A stretch of DNA of 64,000 nt. It comes from a virus. The notes below the pieces were generated by a model. The model did no database searches, was not told where the DNA came from, and saw only the letters and a program-made list of their open reading frames with translations. The stretch is from IMG/VR virus record IMGVR_UViG_3300032240_002285, positions 35,746-99,745 of that record; one strand, 5' to 3'. Within the stretch, counting starts at the first letter, position 1, and each line of letters starts with the position of its first letter. This document shows, one piece after another, positions 31,968 to 39,701 of the stretch. The position numbers and the translations under genes were made by a program.

Positions 31968-32040
31968 TACCCCTGATAGGACTCGAACCTATAAAACCTG
32001 GTGCCTAAAACCAGTGACTTTGCCATTTGTCCACAAGGGC
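31968..32040 (-). tRNA. tRNA-Leu (TAG) with short variable arm
   Basis: Acceptor GCCCTTG/CAGGGGT, anticodon stem CTGGT/ACCAG with loop TTTAGGC (anticodon TAG), T arm ATAGG-TTCGAGT-CCTAT. The variable region is only about 5 nt, whereas bacterial Leu tRNAs are class II. 73 nt in total. Confidence 0.82.
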
Positions 32041-32144
32041 GTAAATTTTACAACTTAACAATTTGTTAATAGTATTATATAAAGTTTTATCTTAAATAAT
32101 CTAACAATTCGTTGTATTATTTTTATTTTGTGAAGACTGAATTC

Positions 32145-32152
32145 TATTTATA
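32145..32152 (+). promoter_or_regulatory. class B motif TATTTATA
   Basis: Perfect 8-mer, 34 nt before the ATG at 32187. Confidence 0.5.
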
Positions 32153-32186
32153 ATTGATAATAAACTTCAATAAATCATCAAACAAA

Positions 32187-32510
32187 ATGAAAAAAACAAT
32201 CTTCACAATCCTTTTATTAACCGCAACATTATTTGCAGCAAACGCCTCGGATTCAACAAGTATCAAACAAGTTGGTACATTTAAATTTTCTGTATCAAGT
32301 ACAGATAAAAACTTAACAGTTTTAATTTATGACTCAAATAGTGAATTAATTCACCAAGAATATCTAAACTCAAATAAATTATTTAGATTAGATAGTTTAT
32401 CTGATGGTCAATATACTATTAAAGTTTTGGACTTGAAAAAAAACCCTTTAGCAACTAAAACTTTTGAAATTAAAAGTGAAACCAAACGAGAATTAATTGT
32501 TCTTAACTAA
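32187..32510 (+). CDS. small secreted beta-sandwich protein (DUF3244/T9SS-tail-like), 107 aa
   Basis: MKKTIFTILLLTATLFAANA is a Sec signal peptide with an AxA-type end. The mature part (VGTFKFSVSSTDKNLTVLIYD..SELIHQEYL...LDSLSDGQYTIKVLD) has the alternating beta pattern of Por-secretion tails and DUF3244-like domains. It would be exported to the periplasm. Two lipoproteins at 61231 and 61619 have the same core. The ATG at 32187 is chosen because it opens the signal peptide. Confidence 0.68.
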   Translation: MKKTIFTILLLTATLFAANASDSTSIKQVGTFKFSVSSTDKNLTVLIYDSNSELIHQEYLNSNKLFRLDSLSDGQYTIKVLDLKKNPLATKTFEIKSETKRELIVLN

Positions 32511-32513
32511 TCT

Positions 32514-32544
32514 AAAAGGTCCCTTTTTTAAGGGACTTTTTTTT
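32514..32544 (+). terminator. rho-independent terminator
   Basis: GTCCCTT/AAGGGAC stem with a T4 loop, followed by eight Ts. Confidence 0.9.
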
Positions 32545-32545
32545 G

Positions 32546-32619
32546 CTCTCTTTCTTGGGCTCGAACCAAGGACCTATTGATTAACAGTCAATTGCTCTAA
32601 CCTACTGAGCTAAAAGAGA
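32546..32619 (-). tRNA. tRNA-Asn (GTT)
   Basis: Perfect acceptor TCTCTTT/AAAGAGA, discriminator G. Anticodon loop CTGTTAA. Confidence 0.92.
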
Positions 32620-32624
32620 ATTAA

Positions 32625-32701
32625 TGGTAGGGAATGCCAGATTTGAACTGACGACCTCTTGCTCCCAAAGCAAGCGCGATACCGAGCTACGCTAATTCCC
32701 T
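32625..32701 (-). tRNA. tRNA-Pro (TGG), CCA encoded
   Basis: Perfect acceptor AGGGAAT/ATTCCCT, discriminator A, CCA. Anticodon stem CTTGC/GCAAG with loop TTTGGGA. Confidence 0.92.
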
Positions 32702-32702
32702 A

Positions 32703-32779
<77 letters not shown>

Positions 32780-32794
32780 AAGAAAAATTAGGAA

Positions 32795-32990
32795 AGTAGA
32801 AGATGGTTCAGTGGACATCTACTTTTACGATTGGCATTACTTTGGTGAATACCTCCAAACTCCGATTATGCCAGTCAGTATTCACTCTCGAACTATAGAC
32901 ATAACCATTCCCCAATCAACCTGAATGTTAATTCCCACATGTCAAAGAACAATTAGGGTAATTAACATCTCTATGTTTTTCCCCGATTGT
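32795..32990 (-). ncRNA. pseudoknotted noncoding RNA upstream of the Arg/Pro/Asn tRNA block
   Basis: No gene. TGGCAT (32832-32837) pairs with ATGCCA (32868-32873) and GTGAATAC (32845-32852) with GTATTCAC (32878-32885), an H-type pseudoknot arrangement. ATGTTAATT (32925-32933) pairs with AATTAACAT (32960-32968), enclosed by CAATC/GATTG. A bulged AGTAGA..ATG/CATCTACT hairpin lies at the tRNA-proximal end. A class A promoter at 32995-33024 points into it. Confidence 0.55.
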
Positions 32991-32994
32991 TTTA

Positions 32995-33024
32995 CAAATT
33001 TAAGCCAATTATTTTATAAAACAA
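32995..33024 (-). promoter_or_regulatory. class A promoter, TTG-N19-TAAATTTG
   Basis: TTG 33022-33024, spacer 19, TAAATTTG 32995-33002 on the minus strand, upstream of the pseudoknotted RNA and three tRNAs. Confidence 0.7.
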
Positions 33025-33057
33025 AAAACCCGAACTAATTTTTATTTTAGTTCGGGT
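33022..33057 (-). terminator. strong terminator
   Basis: 10-bp stem CCCGAACTAA/TTAGTTCGGG followed on the minus strand by a T-run; it ends the 34-aa frame at 33081. Confidence 0.8.
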
Positions 33058-33080
33058 CTATATTATTAAGTTAGTTTTTT

Positions 33081-33185
33081 CTATCCAACAATCACATCCG
33101 AACTTTTTATATACGTAAGCGTATAGGCAGTCCCATTATTATAAGGTCTGTCTAATCTCGGCAATATGTTAATAAAGTTCGTCAT
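33081..33185 (-). CDS. 34-aa microprotein candidate
   Basis: Frame MTNFINILPRLDRPYN... ending IKSSDVIVG, with a terminator about 24 nt after the stop. A class A -7 element (TATCTTTG, 33256-33263) is about 70 nt upstream without a correctly spaced TTG. Not recognised; may be noncoding. Confidence 0.35.
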   Translation of the reverse strand: MTNFINILPRLDRPYNNGTAYTLTYIKSSDVIVG

Positions 33186-33255
33186 TGTGTTTATAAGTAT
33201 ATGTAAAGTTGGAAAAAAATCCACAATAAATAAAATTTATTTATTGATTACTTTA

Positions 33256-33263
33256 CAAAGATA
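33256..33263 (-). promoter_or_regulatory. class A -7 element TATCTTTG
   Basis: Exact TAnnTTTG on the minus strand; no TTG at 17-23 nt. The surrounding bases resemble the tRNA-Thr block promoter. Confidence 0.35.
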
Positions 33264-33277
33264 AGAATTGTGATAGA

Positions 33278-33285
33278 TATTTATT
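33278..33285 (+). promoter_or_regulatory. class B motif (TATTTATT variant)
   Basis: 16 nt before the ATG of the 27-aa frame at 33302. Confidence 0.4.
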
Positions 33286-33301
33286 GATAGAACAAACAGA
33301 T

Positions 33302-33385
33302 ATGTGTCTTTTGGAAAATACATTTAACTATGAGAACTTGGATGAATTGAGAAAGGAAAAGCTCAAAACCATAAACCGCATTTAA
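33302..33385 (+). CDS. 27-aa microprotein candidate
   Basis: MCLLENTFNYENLDELRKEK followed by LKTINRI; bounded by a class B motif upstream and a strong terminator 15 nt after the stop, so it forms a complete tiny transcription unit. Not recognised. Confidence 0.4.
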   Translation: MCLLENTFNYENLDELRKEKLKTINRI

Positions 33386-33400
33386 ACATTGTTTTATATA

Positions 33401-33430
33401 GAAGGGGGTGTAGTTTCACCCCCTTTTTTG
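33401..33430 (+). terminator. rho-independent terminator
   Basis: GGGGGTG/CACCCCC stem with a TAGTTT loop, followed by TTTTTT. Confidence 0.9.
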
Positions 33431-33457
33431 TTTTTTAAATTAATTAAACTATATTTG
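33428..33457 (+). promoter_or_regulatory. class A promoter of HNH gene, TTG-N19-TATATTTG
   Basis: TTG 33428-33430, 19-nt spacer, TATATTTG 33450-33457, 14 nt before the ATG. Confidence 0.7.
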
Positions 33458-33471
33458 TAAAAAAGATTATA

Positions 33472-33957
33472 ATGAGTGATGTATTAGTATTGAACTATGA
33501 TTACACTCCTCTAAACATTACATCAATAAAGAGGGGTTTCATACTTGTGGATAAGGGTAAGGCGGAAATTATAAAATCTGATGAGTCACCTTTGGTTACG
33601 GGATATAAGAAGTTTGCTCGTCCCTTGATTATTAGATTACTGAATTACATAAAATTCCGTGTTAAAGGGATTAGGGTTAATAGAAATAGAATCTTCAAAA
33701 GGGATGGTCACGAGTGTGTATATTGTGGGTCAAAAAAAAATTTGACATTAGACCACGTTATACCTAAATCCCGTGGGGGTGGAAATACATGGACTAATTT
33801 AGTTACATCATGTTTCAAGTGTAATGTTCGGAAATCAAACAGAACACCTGATGAGGCAAAGATGTCAATGAGAAGTGTTCCTTATATTCCAACATTAATT
33901 AATGAAAATAAGTCTTTGAATAAAGTTTGGGACGAATTTAAACAATCATTCATTTAA
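33472..33957 (+). CDS. HNH endonuclease, 161 aa
   Basis: A zinc-ribbon [33 protein letters not shown] followed by CFKCN. The first 75 residues ([20 protein letters not shown]) match the N-terminal part of stand-alone bacterial HNH proteins. It could be a homing or restriction-like nuclease or a host-takeover nuclease. Transcribed from a host-type promoter, suggesting early expression. Confidence 0.88.
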   Translation: MSDVLVLNYDYTPLNITSIKRGFILVDKGKAEIIKSDESPLVTGYKKFARPLIIRLLNYIKFRVKGIRVNRNRIFKRDGHECVYCGSKKNLTLDHVIPKSRGGGNTWTNLVTSCFKCNVRKSNRTPDEAKMSMRSVPYIPTLINENKSLNKVWDEFKQSFI

Positions 33958-34030
33958 TTTAAGTACAAAACAAGAAGGAAAATATTTAAAAAACATTCGT
34001 TTATTAAAATTAATTATTAAATTTAAAAAT

Positions 34031-34342
34031 ATGGAAAATACTACAAACACAGAAGGAGCAGGTCAAGAACAACAAGCTCAAGATTTAATTAACGCATCTA
34101 TGATTTTTGCAAGAGCATTAGGTTTCATTCTACAAGAGGGTGAAGGTATTGTTGTTGATGTAAATGGAGAAATTAACTTAGGTGATGACGTTAAAAAAGT
34201 TATCGTATTCAAGAAAGATGAACAAGTTCACATTTACAGATGTGATGAAGACATTGAAGAGGGTACCGCAGTCAATTTAAACATGTCAGAAGAAACAACA
34301 ACTACTGACGAACCAACTGATTCCACTGAGGAAAACCAATAA
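34031..34342 (+). CDS. hypothetical small acidic protein, 103 aa
   Basis: Helical N-terminal half (AQDLINASMIFARALGFIL), a short beta region (KKVIVFKKDEQVHIYRC) and a Thr/Glu-rich disordered tail. Not recognised. It precedes the carbamoyltransferase pair by 21 bp and may be in its operon. Confidence 0.6.
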   Translation: MENTTNTEGAGQEQQAQDLINASMIFARALGFILQEGEGIVVDVNGEINLGDDVKKVIVFKKDEQVHIYRCDEDIEEGTAVNLNMSEETTTTDEPTDSTEENQ

Positions 34343-34363
34343 AGATTAAATTAATTTAAGTAA

Positions 34364-36031
34364 ATGAGGACATTAGGATTTTCTGTTGGCCACGATAAGG
34401 GCGCGGTAATTATTGAGGATGGTAAAGTGGTGGTGGGTATCACGCAAGAAAGATTAAGCAGAATAAAACATGATGGAGCTTATAGTGGAGGTAAAATACC
34501 TTTTGAATCTATAAACTATTGTTTAAATGCTTTAGGATTAACCTTAGAAGATATTGATTCATATGTCTATAGCACAACAGAAATAGTTGATAATGTTGAA
34601 AAACAATTCAAAGAATATACTAACAAACATATTAACTTAAAATTCATTCCTCACCATTTAGCACACGCATATTCATCATTTTTCAGTTCTGGACTTGATG
34701 AAGCAGCAGTAATTGTTGCTGATGCGTCGGGAAGTATTTTATCTCACTTAAATAAATTACCAATTTGGTATCCAAATGTTACAAAAGAAGGTTTAGACCC
34801 TGAAGAGGATTGGACGGAAGCAATTTCAATTTATCATTTTACAAGAGATAAATTTAATGAAGTTTATAAAAAATGGATAAAATATCCAATACCACTAGAA
34901 ACTGATGATGATGTATCTTTAGGTACATTATATTCTGAAGGTTCACTACAATTAGTTTATGAACCAACAAATCATACATGGACTGCAGGTAAACTTATGG
35001 GATTAGCATCTTATGGCGACCCTGTAATTGTTGAAGAGGCTCCTGAATTTATTAAGGAAATTGATGGGGATATTTTTATTCCAAATCGTAGAATTTATCC
35101 AAAAGTTGATTATACATCCGATTTCTTTTCAAAGGCATGTGTGGCAGGAATTTATCAACGAGAACAGGAAAGGGCTTCATTAATTTTGGCTAAAATAGCT
35201 AAAAATTTATCAAAATCTAAAAATGTTTGTGTTGCTGGTGGGTCATTTTTAAATTGCAACTCCAACGAACAAATATTGAAATCGGAATTATTTGATAATT
35301 GTTATTTCTTACCTCCATCAGACGATAGTGGAATCCCGTTAGGTTGTGCTTGGTATGCTTACCAAGAATTATTAGATATTACATCAGATGATATGTTATC
35401 ACCTTACTTAGGTAAAACATACTCAAGAAATGAAATTGTGGAAGCAATAAATAAATTCCCTAATTTAATTTTTAATGAAATAAATGATGAGGTAGAACTT
35501 TACGACTCAGTTTCATATTGGTTATCCCAAAATAGAGTTATAGGATGGTTTCAAGGAGGGTCAGAGATTGGCCCAAGAGCTTTAGGTAATCGTTCAATTT
35601 TGGCATCTCCTATTAAATCATGGATAACTCCTCACATCAACTCAGATATTAAAAAAAGAGAATGGTATAGGCCTTTTGCTCCAGCAGTTTTATTTGAACA
35701 TCAAAATGAAATTTTTGAATCTGATTTATATTCTCCTTATATGTTAGTAACGACAACAGTTAAAGAAAAATGGAGAAATAAAATTCCTGCAGTTACCCAC
35801 ATTGACAATTCGGCCAGACATCAATCTGTAACAGAAACAAGTAATAATAGATTTTATAATTTAATTACTAAATTTTATGAAAAAACAGGAGTTCCTGTTC
35901 TATTGAATACAAGTTTCAATGGACCTAAAGAACCTATAGTAGAATCTCCTACCGACGCAATTAATACTTTTATTGAGACAGGTTTGGACTTTTTAGTTTT
36001 AAATAACTTTGTAATATCTAAAAAATTATAA
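34364..36031 (+). CDS. NodU/CmcH-family carbamoyltransferase 1, 555 aa
   Basis: N-terminal ASKHA-like fold with FSVGHDKGAVIIEDGKVV and FIPHHLAHAYSSFFSSG, then VADASGS; C-terminal part with GWFQGGSEIGPRALGNRSIL and VLLNTSFNGPKEPIVESP. Family members transfer carbamoyl from carbamoyl phosphate to hydroxyls on sugars or nucleoside-like acceptors via carbamoyl adenylate. The stop overlaps the ATG of the second copy (TAATG at 36029-36033). An insert near 180-260 differs from copy 2. Confidence 0.92.
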   Translation: MRTLGFSVGHDKGAVIIEDGKVVVGITQERLSRIKHDGAYSGGKIPFESINYCLNALGLTLEDIDSYVYSTTEIVDNVEKQFKEYTNKHINLKFIPHHLAHAYSSFFSSGLDEAAVIVADASGSILSHLNKLPIWYPNVTKEGLDPEEDWTEAISIYHFTRDKFNEVYKKWIKYPIPLETDDDVSLGTLYSEGSLQLVYEPTNHTWTAGKLMGLASYGDPVIVEEAPEFIKEIDGDIFIPNRRIYPKVDYTSDFFSKACVAGIYQREQERASLILAKIAKNLSKSKNVCVAGGSFLNCNSNEQILKSELFDNCYFLPPSDDSGIPLGCAWYAYQELLDITSDDMLSPYLGKTYSRNEIVEAINKFPNLIFNEINDEVELYDSVSYWLSQNRVIGWFQGGSEIGPRALGNRSILASPIKSWITPHINSDIKKREWYRPFAPAVLFEHQNEIFESDLYSPYMLVTTTVKEKWRNKIPAVTHIDNSARHQSVTETSNNRFYNLITKFYEKTGVPVLLNTSFNGPKEPIVESPTDAINTFIETGLDFLVLNNFVISKKL

Positions 36032-37620
36032 TGAGTTCAATTTATGGATTTTTTGGAGGCTCTCATAGCCCTTCTACTTCACTTGTTATTGATGGTGAAA
36101 TAATTGCTTGTGTTGAAGAAGAAAGATTAACCAGAATTAAGGCGGGTGACAATTACGATATTGTTGCCGAGTTTTCGTCTCAAGCAGTTGAAAACTTTAC
36201 GGGTCTTAATATATTAGAAGCCGACCATAAAGTTTTTGTTGAGCCTGTTACAGACAATTTTGCGAAAACATTGACACATAATAAGTATTCAAGAATAAGT
36301 CATCACGATTCACATTGTTATAGTTCATATTATACAAGTGGCATGGAAGGTAAGGTATTATCAATATCTTATGATGGTGGTGGTGATTTTTCAGTCATGA
36401 AAATATATCTTTGTGAAGATGGAAAAATGACGTTACTAAAAGATTACAAATTAGCACAAACTGCCAGTCTTTCACATTTATGGGGTTTCAGTACCTCAGG
36501 TATTATGGGATATGATGAAAAAGCCGAAGGAATTTGGAAAATGTGTAAAGATGAAGGTAAACTTATGGGAATGGCACCTGAAGGTCATTATGATAAAGAC
36601 ATCTACAAGATGTTGAACTCAATAATTAATTATAAAGACCTACTTTTTTACCCTTCAGGAACATCTTCAAAAACAAAATTTGTTGTTGATTCAATGTTTA
36701 AAAAGGGTTACTTTGAAACTCAGACTAAAAGAGAAATATATTGTTATAATTTACAAAAATTAACAGAAGATTTAATGTTAAATTTTTTAAATGACCTACA
36801 TAAATTATATCCTGAATACAATAAATTATGTTTTTCAGGTGGTTTATTTGCAAATGTTAAACTGAATCAGAAAATAAATGAGCTTGATTGGGTTGAAGAA
36901 ATTTTTGTGTTTCCCGCAATGGGAGATGAGGGATTGTCTTTAGGAGGTTGTATACGTAAATCTGTAGAGTTGGGAGAATGGTTAAAACCAAAAAAATTAA
37001 AAAATGTTTATTTTGGTTTAAGCTATACTGATAATCAAATTTTAGAATGTTCAAAATTTTATGATTTCAAAGTAAAAAATTATGACTCTAAAGAAACCGC
37101 AATTGACCTTTATGACGGTAAAATTATTGGTTGGTTTAGAGATGGGTTTGAATATGGGCCTAGGGCTTTAGGTGCAAGAAGTATTTTAGCTAGACCAACA
37201 GATGTTAATGCACATTTTGAGCTCAATAAACGACTAAATCGTAACGATGTAATGCCATTTGCACCAATAATTTTAGATGAATTATTTGAAGAGGTATTTG
37301 AATATTCAAAATCAAAATACTCAGCTGAATTTATGACAATTTGTTACCCAACAAAAGAAAAATGGATTAATAAAATACCTGCAGTAATTCAAAAGTCGGA
37401 CAAAACAGCGAGACCACAAGTTGTTAATAAAGAAAAATTACCCGAATTTTGGAAAATTTTAAATGAATATTATCAAATTTCAGGTATACCCTTATTGTTA
37501 AACACCTCTTTTAATTCTCACAATGAACCAATAATTGATATTCCAATTCAAGCGTTTGACAAATTAAAGGATGGTATTATTGATAAATTAGTTATTGAAA
37601 ATTATGTATTTTACAATTAA
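36031..37620 (+). CDS. NodU/CmcH-family carbamoyltransferase 2, 529 aa
   Basis: Same fold as its neighbour: FFGGSHSPSTSLVIDGEIIACVEEER, ISHHDSHCYSSYYTSG, SYDGGGDFS, then GWFRDGFEYGPRALGARSIL and LLLNTSFNSHNEPIID. The conserved histidines (HHDSH) and the YGPRALG loop are intact, so it should be active. Two divergent copies in tandem suggest a heteromer or two sequential carbamoylations. Confidence 0.92.
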   Translation: MSSIYGFFGGSHSPSTSLVIDGEIIACVEEERLTRIKAGDNYDIVAEFSSQAVENFTGLNILEADHKVFVEPVTDNFAKTLTHNKYSRISHHDSHCYSSYYTSGMEGKVLSISYDGGGDFSVMKIYLCEDGKMTLLKDYKLAQTASLSHLWGFSTSGIMGYDEKAEGIWKMCKDEGKLMGMAPEGHYDKDIYKMLNSIINYKDLLFYPSGTSSKTKFVVDSMFKKGYFETQTKREIYCYNLQKLTEDLMLNFLNDLHKLYPEYNKLCFSGGLFANVKLNQKINELDWVEEIFVFPAMGDEGLSLGGCIRKSVELGEWLKPKKLKNVYFGLSYTDNQILECSKFYDFKVKNYDSKETAIDLYDGKIIGWFRDGFEYGPRALGARSILARPTDVNAHFELNKRLNRNDVMPFAPIILDELFEEVFEYSKSKYSAEFMTICYPTKEKWINKIPAVIQKSDKTARPQVVNKEKLPEFWKILNEYYQISGIPLLLNTSFNSHNEPIIDIPIQAFDKLKDGIIDKLVIENYVFYN

Positions 37621-38233
37621 TAAAGAAAAAATATCATTAGATTTCCGACCTAACATTTATCTATCTATCAATGGTCCTGATGATTATTACTATGTTGAAG
37701 TAAGAGAATTCAGAAAAAATGAAGACCAATCTTTGTTTGTTGAGGGATTCCATTTAGATAGTGTTAATAACGTTTTTACAATCCCTATAGAATTTTATTA
37801 TGATTTTGAAGTTATAATTTATAAATTTGTTGATGAAATTGGGTTGGTTAAAATTTATAACCACAGATATAATGATTCAGGTAAATTAGTTTTGTTTAAT
37901 TTAGAAACTAATAATATTAATGAATGTGAATTATGGATTGAAAGAATTTTAGAATATCAAAAAATTCATGATTGTAAAATTGCAATTAAAAGTAAATTTG
38001 ATGTTGTAAATAAAAAGTTTGAGAATTACTATCAAACAGACGGAGTAGATTACTACAAAATTTATAATATTGGACGATATCCAAAATCAAGTACGGATTG
38101 GAAAACAATAGACCCAAGAAAAGAAGGATTAATTTGGTTTGGTAATTGGAAAACTTTTTGGTCATACCAACATCCAAGGTCTTGGAATTATTTATCAAGC
38201 CAAGAAATTGTTGACGATATTTTGGGGCTTTAA
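37604..38233 (+). CDS. hypothetical protein coupled to carbamoyltransferases, 209 aa
   Basis: The ATG at 37604 lies inside the end of carbamoyltransferase 2 (17-bp overlap), so it is translationally coupled. Beta-rich N-terminal half and aromatic C-terminus (IWFGNWKTFWSYQHPRSWNY). No motif recognised; coupling suggests a role in the same modification. Confidence 0.6.
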   Translation: MYFTINKEKISLDFRPNIYLSINGPDDYYYVEVREFRKNEDQSLFVEGFHLDSVNNVFTIPIEFYYDFEVIIYKFVDEIGLVKIYNHRYNDSGKLVLFNLETNNINECELWIERILEYQKIHDCKIAIKSKFDVVNKKFENYYQTDGVDYYKIYNIGRYPKSSTDWKTIDPRKEGLIWFGNWKTFWSYQHPRSWNYLSSQEIVDDILGL

Positions 38234-38252
38234 TTTTTTTTCACTACATTTG
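38222..38252 (+). promoter_or_regulatory. class A promoter of clpP, TTG-N20-TACATTTG
   Basis: TTG 38222-38224, spacer 20, TACATTTG 38245-38252, 19 nt before the ATG. Confidence 0.7.
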
Positions 38253-38271
38253 TAAAAAAACAAAGAGACAT

Positions 38272-38952
38272 ATGAACATAGGACAAGATTTTCAAAACTA
38301 TTACACAAACCACTTAGGTAAAAATTCGTTAGACTTACATTACGCGGGTAAACAAATTGAATCTTCAATGACACCTTACATTTTGGAAGAGAGAGAAATG
38401 AGAGCAACTCAAATGGATATCTTTTCAAGATTAATGAGAGACCGCTTGTTATGGGTTGCAGGTCCTGTGGATGACCGTATGTCCACCGTAGTTCAAGCAC
38501 AGTTAATGTATTTGGACTCAACTGATAAATCGGACATCACGATGCATATTGACTCTCCTGGTGGAAATGTTAAATCAGGTTTATCTATGGTTGATGTTAT
38601 GGATTATATCAAATGTGATATCCGAACTGTCAATACAGGTATGGCGGCTTCTATGGGTTCAGTTTTATTAGGTGCGGGTACCAAAGGTAAACGTAGTTCT
38701 TTACGGTTCTCTCGTACTATGTTACACCAATCATCAGGTGGTGCTGGCGGTAACATCCAAGACGCTCGTGTAACTTTTAAAGAATGGGAAAAGATTAACC
38801 TTGTATTATTTGAATTACTTGGAGGTTATTGTGGTAAAACCTCAGAACAAGTAATGAATGATGCAACCCGTGATTTATGGTTGAGTGCTGAAGAAGCCTT
38901 AGAATATGGTATTATTGACGAGATTGTAAAACCAAAAAAGAAGGGTGTTTAA
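38272..38952 (+). CDS. clpP: ATP-dependent Clp protease proteolytic subunit
   Basis: The serine peptidase core is complete: GMAASMGSVLL (Ser127), RTMLHQSSGG (His152) and TRDLWLSAEEALEYGIID (Asp201), plus MHIDSPGG for the oxyanion region. ClpP forms tetradecamers that degrade proteins fed by Clp ATPases. The N-terminus (first 40 residues) is longer than that of typical ClpP and could hold a propeptide. A matching Clp ATPase with an IGF loop is at 14407. It is a single-gene unit between a class A promoter and a terminator. Confidence 0.93.
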   Translation: MNIGQDFQNYYTNHLGKNSLDLHYAGKQIESSMTPYILEEREMRATQMDIFSRLMRDRLLWVAGPVDDRMSTVVQAQLMYLDSTDKSDITMHIDSPGGNVKSGLSMVDVMDYIKCDIRTVNTGMAASMGSVLLGAGTKGKRSSLRFSRTMLHQSSGGAGGNIQDARVTFKEWEKINLVLFELLGGYCGKTSEQVMNDATRDLWLSAEEALEYGIIDEIVKPKKKGV

Positions 38953-38966
38953 CCCTTCTTTTTTTT
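38934..38966 (+). terminator. terminator overlapping the clpP stop
   Basis: AAAAGAAGGGT/AACCCTTCTTTT stem with T-run; the left arm is coding sequence. Confidence 0.85.
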
Positions 38967-39037
38967 GAGACCTTAGAACACCTCCCTTTCGTTTTAATTC
39001 TCATTTATATCCAATAAGCTCTCGCTTGATGAATCAA

Positions 39038-39697
39038 TTAACTTACAGCAGTTTTTAATTTGTTTTGAACTGCTTTTGCATTTTGAGTAAATCCGTTGAA
39101 TAAACTACAAATGCTTCCCGATAGTTGAGACTCTAATTGTGCGACAAATGAATTACTTTTTATTGCTCCTCCAATTAAGTTTCTTAATAATGATGGTCCT
39201 TTACCACCTGCACCATGTTCTTCCATCATTGACATCACCATTGACTCAACGATAGATTCAGAAATTAATTTTGTTAATAATTTACAATCTTTCATTGCAT
39301 TAATTAAATCTGAAGGTTTTGAAGTTATAAATGAAACCATAAAATTTTTAAGTTTCCCTCTAAAACCTATACTATCAAGAATTTTTCCTACAACAGGTTC
39401 TGCAATAGTTTCAACACCACTACCAAATAAACCTCCAAATAAATCCTTGATAATACCCGCAAAATCTGCTTGTTCATTAATTAAATTGTTTTCTTGTAAG
39501 AATGCAAGTTCTTGTAAAATAACAAAATTCAATTTAAGTTGTTTGGACTCTGATAAACTGTTATAGTCATCAATAGTTTTTATATTACCAGCAATCATTT
39601 TGAGTCTTTTTTTAACTAAACTTTGTTCAATTAAAAATTTTTCTTTTTGTTCTTTTGTTTCAAGAATTGTTTTTCTTATTTGTTTATTAAGTTTCAT
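39038..39697 (-). CDS. candidate internal virion protein, 219 aa
   Basis: N-terminal amphipathic helix with ILE and LIE sites and, at about residue 75, LINEQ, a match to the (I/L)-x-E pattern followed by Q seen in its neighbours. The rest has Gly-rich helices (IIKDLFGGLFGSGVE; GAGGKGPSLLRNLIGGAIKS). It lies in a three-gene minus-strand block with similar N-termini. Function unknown. Confidence 0.6.
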   Translation of the reverse strand: MKLNKQIRKTILETKEQKEKFLIEQSLVKKRLKMIAGNIKTIDDYNSLSESKQLKLNFVILQELAFLQENNLINEQADFAGIIKDLFGGLFGSGVETIAEPVVGKILDSIGFRGKLKNFMVSFITSKPSDLINAMKDCKLLTKLISESIVESMVMSMMEEHGAGGKGPSLLRNLIGGAIKSNSFVAQLESQLSGSICSLFNGFTQNAKAVQNKLKTAVS

Positions 39698-39701
39698 ATT
39701 G

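Noticed and set aside
31873-32058. Plus-strand 61-aa frame rich in Arg/Ser/Pro
   Set aside because: It is the antisense of tRNA-Tyr and tRNA-Leu.
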